Shown here: piece by piece, positions 55,261 to 62,501 of the stretch
Numbering within the stretch: the first letter of the stretch is position 1
Layout: every line of letters starts with the position of its first letter
DNA from: Bradyrhizobium sp. C9
GTDB taxonomy: Bacteria > Pseudomonadota > Alphaproteobacteria > Rhizobiales > Xanthobacteraceae
Reading direction: 5' to 3'
DNA length: 64,000 nt
NCBI RefSeq assembly: GCF_002532045.1
Contig: NZ_NWTG01000001.1
Span: 930,001-994,000, forward strand
Notes under the pieces: model-generated
Databases searched by the model: none
What the model saw: only the letters and a program-made list of their open reading frames with translations
Told to the model about the DNA's origin: nothing
Made by a program: the position numbers and the translations under genes

Positions 55261-55751
55261 TGCTGTTCGGCTTGAGCGCCGCAACTTGCGGCGCCCTGGT
55301 TGCGCTCGCCATGTCTGGCACCGCTGCTCGAAGTGAAAACAATTCGGTTCATTCAAGCGCCGTCGTCAATGCCGCTTGTGAGGATGCGATCGTGGGCGCT
55401 GCATCCATGTACGATCCGTTCAAGCCCGGTAGGGAGGAGGGCGGCCCGAGCACAGCTTCCGGCGAGCGCTATGATCGTTCGGCCTGGGCGGCCGCCATCA
55501 AAACGAGCTTGCGTCAGAAGTTTGGTGGGGTCCAATTCGGCGCGAGGCCGAAATATGCCCTGGTCGAGGCTGTAGGCAAGAAGGTCATCGTCAAGATAAA
55601 TGACGTGGGGCCACTACGGCCCGGCCGCATCATTGACCTCAACGAGCGGGCGATGCGCTATTTCGATCCAAGCCTGGAGCTCGGGGTTATTCGCGATGTA
55701 AAGGTTAGCCCGCTTGCAGGGGATTATTGGAGTCCAGGACCGGTCGGATGA
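55260..55751 (+). CDS. RlpA-like double-psi beta-barrel protein (163 aa)
   Basis: An N-terminal signal sequence (LFGLSAATCGALVALAMSGTAA) directs it to the periplasm or outer membrane. The mature part has GPSTASGERYDRSAWAAA and VKINDVGPLRPGRIIDLNERAMRYF, the RlpA/expansin-like DPBB pattern with the catalytic-type Asp in NDVGP. RlpA proteins cleave denuded septal glycan strands. It lacks a SPOR domain and a lipobox, so it may not be canonical RlpA. AAGGAG favours ATG 55260 over ATG 55257. Lower GC than the flanking genes. Confidence 0.8.
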   Translation: MLFGLSAATCGALVALAMSGTAARSENNSVHSSAVVNAACEDAIVGAASMYDPFKPGREEGGPSTASGERYDRSAWAAAIKTSLRQKFGGVQFGARPKYALVEAVGKKVIVKINDVGPLRPGRIIDLNERAMRYFDPSLELGVIRDVKVSPLAGDYWSPGPVG

Positions 55752-55829
55752 ATATCGCACGCACTTGCGCACCTGAGGGCAGCCTGAAGGGCTGGGCCCG
55801 GAATCCATCGAGCTGCAGTACAAGTGGTC

Positions 55830-55875
55830 GAATGGATTCCGGGCGCTCGCTTCGCGAGGCCGGGAATGACGACGG
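55830..55875. repeat. ATTCCGGGCGCTCGC-type palindromic element, copy 2
   Basis: ATTCCGGGCGCTCGC and GCGAGGCCGGGAAT form the arms; same family as 53275-53322. The half-element CCCGGAATCC just before it (about 55797-55806) belongs to the same kind of sequence. Confidence 0.7.
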
Positions 55876-55927
55876 AGAGGTGAGCTGCCATTCGCCCTAC
55901 GCGCTCCCCACGTTTCGTGCCCAACAG

Positions 55928-56896
55928 TTACAGCGTCACCACGATCTTGCCGAGGTGCTTGTTGGCTTCCATGTGTTCGAACGCCTTGCCGATGTCGGCG
56001 AATTTGTAGACCTGGTCGATCGGCAGCTGCAGCTTGCGCGCCTCGACCGCGGGCCAGATATCCTTGCGTACCTCGTCGAAGATTTCTCTGACCTCCTCGA
56101 TCGAGCGGGTGCGGAAGGTGACGCCGATATACTGGATGCGGCGCGCCGCATGCAGGTCGAAATTGAAGTCGCCATGGGTGCCGCCGAGTCGGCCGACATT
56201 GACGATACGGCCCTTGACCTTGGTCGCCTTGAGGTTCTGGTTCGCGACCGGTCCCGAGACCTGATCGACGATCAGATCGACGCCTTCGCCACCCGTTGCC
56301 TGCAACACCTGATCGACCCAGCCGGGATCCTTGGAATCCACCGCGAGATCGGCGCCGAATTCCTTTAGGCGCCCGCGGCGCATCGCATCGGTCGAGGATC
56401 CCGCCACGAGCTTGGCGCCCTTGAGCTTCGCGATCTGCATCGCCATCAGCCCGACACCGGAGCTCGCGCCCTGGATCAGCACGGTTTGGCCCGCCCGCAG
56501 CGCGCCATTGGTGACGACCGCATTGTGCATGGTGGCGAGCGCGACGGGCAGGGTGGCGGCCTCGTCGAAGTTCATGTTCGAGGGGCTGCGGAACAGCCTG
56601 CCGTGATCGGCTAGCGTGTATTCGGCGAACGCCGCGCCGCCGGAGCCCATGATCTTGTCGCCGACCTTGACGCCCCTGGCGTCGGGGCCGAGCTCGGCGA
56701 CCTCGCCGGCCCATTCCATGCCGAGCACGGTGCCGACGCCGCCGGCGGCACCGTGGGCGTGGCCCTTGGTCATGCCGAGATCGGCGCGGTTCAGCCCGCA
56801 GGCATGAACCTTGACCAGCACCTGGGTGCCCTTCGGCACGGGCTTGGCGACGTCGGTGATCTCAGGGCCATTGGCGCCGTAGACATAGGCTTTCAT
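55928..56896 (-). CDS. Zinc-free quinone oxidoreductase / MDR alcohol dehydrogenase-like
   Basis: A 322-aa medium-chain dehydrogenase/reductase. The N-terminal GroES-like domain lacks the zinc-binding cysteines of alcohol dehydrogenases; the nucleotide domain has LIQGASSGVGLMAMQIAK, the QOR-type NADPH motif. It probably reduces quinones or enones with NADPH. Start ATG at 56896 follows from the family N terminus MKAYVYGANGPEI; the open frame before it runs through a repeat element. Confidence 0.9.
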   Translation of the reverse strand: MKAYVYGANGPEITDVAKPVPKGTQVLVKVHACGLNRADLGMTKGHAHGAAGGVGTVLGMEWAGEVAELGPDARGVKVGDKIMGSGGAAFAEYTLADHGRLFRSPSNMNFDEAATLPVALATMHNAVVTNGALRAGQTVLIQGASSGVGLMAMQIAKLKGAKLVAGSSTDAMRRGRLKEFGADLAVDSKDPGWVDQVLQATGGEGVDLIVDQVSGPVANQNLKATKVKGRIVNVGRLGGTHGDFNFDLHAARRIQYIGVTFRTRSIEEVREIFDEVRKDIWPAVEARKLQLPIDQVYKFADIGKAFEHMEANKHLGKIVVTL

Positions 56897-56951
56897 GGGC
56901 TTCTTCTCGTTTGTGTTTTTTGATGCGAGATGAACTCGAATAGATCTTCCA

Positions 56952-57060
56952 TCATCCTGAGGTGCGAGCTCTTGCGAGCCTCGAAGATGCGCGGCCCGGC
57001 CGGTGGCCGTCGACCCTTCGAGGGCCGCTGAAGGAGCGGCCACCTCAGGGTGACGGATCA
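56952..57060. repeat. Large palindromic element (CATCCTGAGG type), copy 2
   Basis: Begins CATCATCCTGAGGTGCG and ends CACCTCAGGGTGACGGAT, with CCTCGAAGATGC and CGACCCTTCGAGG inside, matching 38021-38110 in layout. It fills the gap between the quinone oxidoreductase and nitronate monooxygenase genes. Confidence 0.75.
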
Positions 57061-57074
57061 CACCGCCCCAGGCC

Positions 57075-58256
<1,182 letters not shown>

Positions 58257-58257
58257 T

Positions 58258-58289
58258 CAGGCGCCGTTGAACCAAACACACGGCGCCTG
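58258..58289. terminator. Hairpin after the CBS gene
   Basis: CAGGCGCCG (58258-58266) and CGGCGCCTG (58281-58289) pair perfectly around 14 bases, 30 bases beyond the CBS stop on the minus strand. A T-run is missing, so efficiency is uncertain. Confidence 0.5.
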
Positions 58290-58318
58290 GCGGAGAGCTA
58301 GGGCAATCGAGATACTTG

Positions 58319-58753
58319 TTACGCCGGCACGGCCTGCTTGTTCAACGCGGAGGTTTCCTCGTCGAACGCGGCCGCGATGTCGCGCATGCTGACGACGCCG
58401 ATCAAGCTGTAATTGTCGATCACGGGCACGTGGCGAATGTGGTGCTTGGTCATGAGATGACGGATGTGCTCGAGCGTGTCGCTCGAGGTGCACGACACCA
58501 ACTGCTGCACCGAGACCAGCTGCGACACCTTCATGCTGGCGCCGGCCGCGCCGTGCTCGGCAATCGCGCGCACCACGTCGCGCTCGGTGAACATGCCGAC
58601 GGCGGTGTTGCCCTCGGTGCGAACGACATCCTTGACCACCAGCGCGCTGATATTGCTGGCGCGCATCAATTGCGCGGCGATCGCCACCGTCTCGTTCATG
58701 CGAACCGTGGCAACGCGAGGGGTCTTCTTGCGCAGGATATCTCCGACTTGCAT
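58319..58753 (-). CDS. CBS-domain pair protein (144 aa)
   Basis: Two CBS motifs form one Bateman module: residues about 10-65 (VRMNETVAIAAQLMRASNISALVVKD, GMFTERDVVRAI) and 75-130 (TSSDTLEHIRHLMTKHHIRHVPVID, GVVSMRDIAAAF). These sense adenosine nucleotides. ATG 58753 has AAGGAGG eight bases upstream and is preferred over the longer frame. A 17-bp operator shared with the following transporter genes lies 33 bases upstream. Confidence 0.88.
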   Translation of the reverse strand: MQVGDILRKKTPRVATVRMNETVAIAAQLMRASNISALVVKDVVRTEGNTAVGMFTERDVVRAIAEHGAAGASMKVSQLVSVQQLVSCTSSDTLEHIRHLMTKHHIRHVPVIDNYSLIGVVSMRDIAAAFDEETSALNKQAVPA

Positions 58754-58785
58754 GGCAACCTCCTTGGTTATCGTTGGCAGGATTC

Positions 58786-58802
58786 TGGTATACAAAATGC
58801 CA
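58786..58802. promoter_or_regulatory. Shared dyad operator, copy 1 (CBS gene)
   Basis: TGGTATACAAAATGCCA, of the form TGGYAT-N5-ATRCCA, upstream of the CBS gene. Further copies lie at 60467, 61971 and 62370. Confidence 0.7.
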
Positions 58803-58953
58803 ATTGTCAACGTGGCCGTTGGAGAAATCTACCACCCTGAAACTGCCGAAATAGGCAGAGTCGCTGACGTTTCAGACGATTGTGACCTGGTGTGAGCGGG
58901 TAGGCCACCACACCCTCCGCGCGCCTCTGGCATCTGGCATCCCTGTTGGGCCA

Positions 58954-58982
58954 AACGAAAGAGGCGCACCGAAGTGCGCCTC
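58954..58982 (-). terminator. Terminator of the first MFS gene
   Basis: On the minus strand GAGGCGCAC, loop TTCG, GTGCGCCTC, then TTTCGTTT. It lies 79 bases after the MFS stop codon. Confidence 0.75.
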
Positions 58983-59012
58983 CATCAGCTCGGCAGGAAG
59001 TCCCGAAATCAG

Positions 59013-59064
59013 GCCGTCATTTCAGGCCGACATATCAAGCCGACATATCAAGCCGACATATCAA
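59013..59064. repeat. Tandem repeat, 13-bp unit, four copies
   Basis: Three exact copies of GCCGACATATCAA (59026, 59039, 59052) are preceded by a degraded one at 59013. The MFS stop codon (59061-59063 on the minus strand) lies inside the last copy, so the array starts at the very end of the gene. Confidence 0.85.
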
Positions 59065-60380
59065 GCCGTCTTGGCATTCGTTGCGGTCTCGGCTGCGGCG
59101 GCTGCAGCCTCGTTGCCGTTGATGAAGGCACGGCGCATCGGCTTGATCACGAACAGCGCCATCAGCGCCGCGGTGGCATTGAGCGCGACCGCGATCACGA
59201 ACACCGCCTGCCAGCCGTAGCTGGCGGCAACGATGCTGGCGGCCGGCACCAACAGCGCAGCGGTGCCCTTCGCGGTGTAGAGCATGCCGTTGTTGGTGGT
59301 CGCGAACTTCGAGCCGAACGTGTCGCCGGAGGTCGCCGGGAACAACGAGTAGATCTCGCCGAACACGCCGAAATAGACCGCGGTTGCCAGCACGAACACC
59401 AGCGGGTTGTGGCCCCAGGTCGACAGCGTCAGCAGCATCAGCGCGCCGGTGCCGAACGCGATGAACATGGTGTGCTCGCGGCCGATATTGTCGGAGACCC
59501 AGCCGAAGAACGGCCGACCGAAGCCGTCGAAGATGCGGTCGAGCGAGATCGCAAAGGTCAGCGCCGCCATCTGGAAGCCGGCGAGCGAGACCGGCGTGGT
59601 GGCGATCTTGTAGTCGTGCGCGATCGGCGCGATCTGCGCCGCCGCCATCAGGCCGCCGGAGGCGACCATCACGAACACCAGATACATCACCCAGAAGATC
59701 GGGCTGCGCAGCACCTGCGGCGGCGTGAAGTCGATCTTGGTCTGCGGCAGGTTGAGCTGCTTCTTCTTCGGCGGGATCGTCACCGCGGGCTTCTGGATGA
59801 AGAAGGCGAGCAGGAACACGATCAGGCCTTGTCCGATGCCGAAATCGAAGAACGCAGTCTGATAGCCGCTCGAGGCGATCATGTTGGCGATCGGCACCAC
59901 GGTCAGCGCCGCGCCGGCGCCGAAGCCCGCGGCGGTTGCGCCGGCGGCGAGGCCACGGCGATCGGGAAACCATTTCAGCGCATTGCCGACGCAGGTGCCG
60001 TACACCGAGCCGGCGCCGATGCCGCCGATCACAGCCGCGGCGTAGAGCAAAGTGAGTGAATCAGCGTAGGAGTTCAGCACCCAGGATAGCGTGATCATGA
60101 CGCCGCCGAACATGATGACGATCCGCGGGCCGTATTTGTCGACGAACCACGCTTCGACCGGCACCAGCCAGGTCTCCGTCACCACGAAGATCGTGAAAGC
60201 GAACTGGATCGCCGCGCGGCCCCAGTGATGCGCGCCGTCGATCGGATCGACGAACAGCGTCCAGCCGTATTGCAGGTTCGCGATCATCGCCATGCAGACG
60301 ATGCCCATCACGAGCTGAAGCCAGCGAAAGCCACTGGACGAAGGTTGTGCTTGTGTTACGGCAGCATTGCTGGAAACCAT
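59061..60380 (-). CDS. MFS transporter, oxalate:formate antiporter (OFA) family, paralogue 1
   Basis: A 439-aa protein with twelve predicted membrane helices and OFA-type signatures: IANLQYGWTLFVDPI, FTIFVVTETWLVPVEAWFVDKYGPR and YGTCVGNALKWFPDRRGLAAG. Members exchange oxalate for formate or carry related carboxylates. ATG 60380 has GGAGG 6-7 bases upstream. Closely similar to the next gene, with which it forms a duplicated pair, but each has its own operator and terminator. Confidence 0.88.
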   Translation of the reverse strand: MVSSNAAVTQAQPSSSGFRWLQLVMGIVCMAMIANLQYGWTLFVDPIDGAHHWGRAAIQFAFTIFVVTETWLVPVEAWFVDKYGPRIVIMFGGVMITLSWVLNSYADSLTLLYAAAVIGGIGAGSVYGTCVGNALKWFPDRRGLAAGATAAGFGAGAALTVVPIANMIASSGYQTAFFDFGIGQGLIVFLLAFFIQKPAVTIPPKKKQLNLPQTKIDFTPPQVLRSPIFWVMYLVFVMVASGGLMAAAQIAPIAHDYKIATTPVSLAGFQMAALTFAISLDRIFDGFGRPFFGWVSDNIGREHTMFIAFGTGALMLLTLSTWGHNPLVFVLATAVYFGVFGEIYSLFPATSGDTFGSKFATTNNGMLYTAKGTAALLVPAASIVAASYGWQAVFVIAVALNATAALMALFVIKPMRRAFINGNEAAAAAAETATNAKTA

Positions 60381-60466
60381 CAAATCCTCCCGAGCGCGCC
60401 TGGTCTTTGTTGTGACCCAGTGTCGCAATTCTTGTGGCGTATCGTCGCAAGCGCTTGGTCGGAGGT

Positions 60467-60483
60467 TGGTATACTATATTCCA
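60467..60483. promoter_or_regulatory. Shared dyad operator, copy 2 (MFS paralogue 1)
   Basis: TGGTATACTATATTCCA, 87 bases upstream of the MFS start, one mismatch in the right arm compared with the consensus. Confidence 0.7.
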
Positions 60484-60564
60484 GAAAGCAAGCCTATCTT
60501 TCTGCTGCGACGCAGCAAAACTGGCATACTTTGGGCTGATCGGGGCTCACGACGGGATGCCGGA

Positions 60565-60595
60565 AAATGAAAACGCCCGGCGTTGGCCGGGCGTT
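60565..60595 (-). terminator. Terminator of the second MFS gene
   Basis: On the minus strand AACGCCCGGC, loop CAAC, GCCGGGCGTT, then TTCATTTTCC, 25 bases after the MFS stop. Confidence 0.8.
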
Positions 60596-60620
60596 CGTCA
60601 GCAGATGAGCCGCGCGTTGC

Positions 60621-61916
60621 TTAAGCCATCGCCGCCGATTTCTCGACCACGATTTTCCGCCACGGTTTCAGCACGGCGATCGCGAGCAGCGAGGCAAGGA
60701 TGTTGGCGCCGGCTGCGATGATGAACACGTTGTCCCAATGGCCCGACGACTGCTGCATGTAGTTGGCGATCGGCACCAGCAGCGCTGCGGTGCCTTTCGC
60801 GGTGTAGAGCAGGCCGGCATTCGTGGTCGCGAATTTGGCGCCGAAGGTGTCGGTGCAGGTCGAGGGGAACAGCGAATAGATCTCGCCCCAGGCAAAGAAC
60901 ACGAAGCCCGAGAGCAGCACGAACCACACCGGGTCGTGGCCCCAGAGGTAGAGCATCCAGATGCCGAAGCCTTCCATGCCAAAGGCGATGAACATCGTGT
61001 TCTCGCGGCCGATCATGTCGGAGATCCAGCCGAAGAACGGACGCGTCAGACCGTTGAGGACGCGGTCGATGGTCGCCGCGAAGGTCACCGCCGTCATCGT
61101 CACCGCCATCAGCGTGACCGGCACGCTGTCGACCTTCCAGTCGACCGCGATCGGCTTCAGGTTCGCCGTCACCATCAGGCCGCCGGCACCGACGATCACG
61201 AACATGAAGTACATCAGCCAGAAGATCGGCTGCCGCAGCACTTCGGTCGGCTGATAATTACGCCGGGTCTGGATGATGTTGGCATTCGCCACGACGGCCG
61301 GCACCTGTCCAGCCTTCGGCGCGAGCAGGAAGAAGGCGAGCAGCACGATGATGATGCCCTGGCCGAGACCGAAATACAGGAAGGTGGTCTGGAAGCCGGA
61401 GTCCTTGATCATCGCCTGGATCGGCGCGACCGTGAGTGCGGAGCCTGCGCCGAAGCCGGCTGCGGTGATGCCCGCCGCAAGCCCGCGCTTGTCGGGAAAC
61501 CATTTCAGCGCGTTGCCGACGCAGGTGCCATAGACGCCGCCGGCGCCGATGCCGGCGATGATCATGCCGAGATAGTAGCCGTTCAGCGAGGTCGCCTGCG
61601 CGTTGATCGCCCACCCGATCGCGCAGAGGATGCCGCCGATCAGCACGACGAGGCGCGGACCGTATTTATCGACGAACCAGCCTTCGACCGGCACCAGCCA
61701 GGTCTCGAACAGCACAAACAGCGTGAAGGCCCACTGGATCGATGCGCGATCCCATCCAAACTTCTTCTGGATGTCGGGGACGAAGAACGTCCACCCGTAT
61801 TGATAGTTTGCGATCATCACCATCGCGGCGACGCCGATCGCAAGTTGCGTCCAGCGATAGGTATCGCTGACACGCGCGGCCGCGGGGGCCGCTGTTGCCT
61901 GAACCATGTCCGACAT
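60621..61916 (-). CDS. MFS transporter, oxalate:formate antiporter (OFA) family, paralogue 2
   Basis: A 431-aa OFA carrier with the same signatures as paralogue 1: MIANYQYGWTFFVPDI, FTLFVLFETWLVPVEGWFVDKYGPR and YGTCVGNALKWFPDKRGLAAG, and twelve membrane helices. ATG 61916 with GGAGG upstream is chosen; the open frame begins nine codons earlier. The operator copy lies 55 bases in front. Substrate probably oxalate, formate or a similar small acid, by family only. Confidence 0.88.
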   Translation of the reverse strand: MSDMVQATAAPAAARVSDTYRWTQLAIGVAAMVMIANYQYGWTFFVPDIQKKFGWDRASIQWAFTLFVLFETWLVPVEGWFVDKYGPRLVVLIGGILCAIGWAINAQATSLNGYYLGMIIAGIGAGGVYGTCVGNALKWFPDKRGLAAGITAAGFGAGSALTVAPIQAMIKDSGFQTTFLYFGLGQGIIIVLLAFFLLAPKAGQVPAVVANANIIQTRRNYQPTEVLRQPIFWLMYFMFVIVGAGGLMVTANLKPIAVDWKVDSVPVTLMAVTMTAVTFAATIDRVLNGLTRPFFGWISDMIGRENTMFIAFGMEGFGIWMLYLWGHDPVWFVLLSGFVFFAWGEIYSLFPSTCTDTFGAKFATTNAGLLYTAKGTAALLVPIANYMQQSSGHWDNVFIIAAGANILASLLAIAVLKPWRKIVVEKSAAMA

Positions 61917-61970
61917 TGATCCTCCCAGTGCGCGCTTTGTCATTCTGCTTGTGGCGCGGCTCAGTCATCT

Positions 61971-61987
61971 TGGTATTTGATATGCCA
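61971..61987. promoter_or_regulatory. Shared dyad operator, copy 3 (MFS paralogue 2)
   Basis: TGGTATTTGATATGCCA, a perfect TGGTAT-N5-ATGCCA match, 55 bases before the MFS start. Confidence 0.7.
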
Positions 61988-62071
61988 AGGTTCAAGCTGT
62001 CGCAGAGGTCGCGTGCGCATATGCCGCAGAGCACTGAAGGCGGTCACCGCAGCGAGAGTAATTCAGCGCGC

Positions 62072-62103
62072 AAAAAAATGGCCCCGAAAATCGGGGCCAT
62101 TGG
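62072..62103 (-). terminator. Terminator of the 45-aa gene
   Basis: On the minus strand ATGGCCCCGA, loop TTT, TCGGGGCCAT, then TTTTTT. A strong intrinsic terminator 72 bases after the small gene's stop. Confidence 0.9.
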
Positions 62104-62172
62104 TTGAAGGTTCAATGTCAGGTCGCATCTGGCGCCGAACGTCTCGGTGCAGCGCGCGAGGAATCGCAGGCC

Positions 62173-62310
62173 TCAGAGGCCGAAGCGCGGCAGGTCGCCA
62201 TTGCGGTTGGAGATCTCCGCGCTCTTCATCAGCAGGCGGTCGATCGTGGCCATCAGGCGGCCGAACAGGGTGGAGGAGGGCGCGAGCGTGAGTGCGGTGG
62301 TCTTGGACAT
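62173..62310 (-). CDS. Small protein (45 aa) with the same operator as the OFA carriers
   Basis: MSKTTALTLAPSSTLFGRLM starts a 45-aa protein that continues ATIDRLLMKSAEISNRNGDLPRFGL, with a central amphipathic helix and no membrane segment. AAGGGG stands seven bases before the ATG, an intrinsic terminator follows, and an operator copy lies 60 bases upstream, so it forms a complete transcription unit. No domain recognised. Co-control suggests a role with the neighbouring carriers or oxalate/formate metabolism. Confidence 0.7.
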   Translation of the reverse strand: MSKTTALTLAPSSTLFGRLMATIDRLLMKSAEISNRNGDLPRFGL

Positions 62311-62369
62311 TGGTGTCCCCTTTGGCTGCAGGGCCAGCAACGGGCCGGCTCATCATCTGCAGTCAAATT

Positions 62370-62386
62370 ATGTATACCAGATGCCA
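62370..62386. promoter_or_regulatory. Shared dyad operator, copy 4 (45-aa gene)
   Basis: ATGTATACCAGATGCCA; the right half ATGCCA is perfect and the left half ATGTAT differs at two positions from TGGTAT. Confidence 0.6.
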
Positions 62387-62501
62387 GAGACAACGAGTTT
62401 GTTTGCATAGCAGCATGGACGATGGTGCAATGCAGCAAGATGGGCCGGTTGGCATCCCAGACCGGTGCAAAGAGGCAGGCGGAACCGACAGGGCCTGTGG
62501 G

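Noticed and set aside
58928-58944. Fifth copy of the TGGYAT-N5-ATRCCA operator
   Set aside because: Right half is ATCCCT and it lies downstream of the CBS promoter and not before any gene start.
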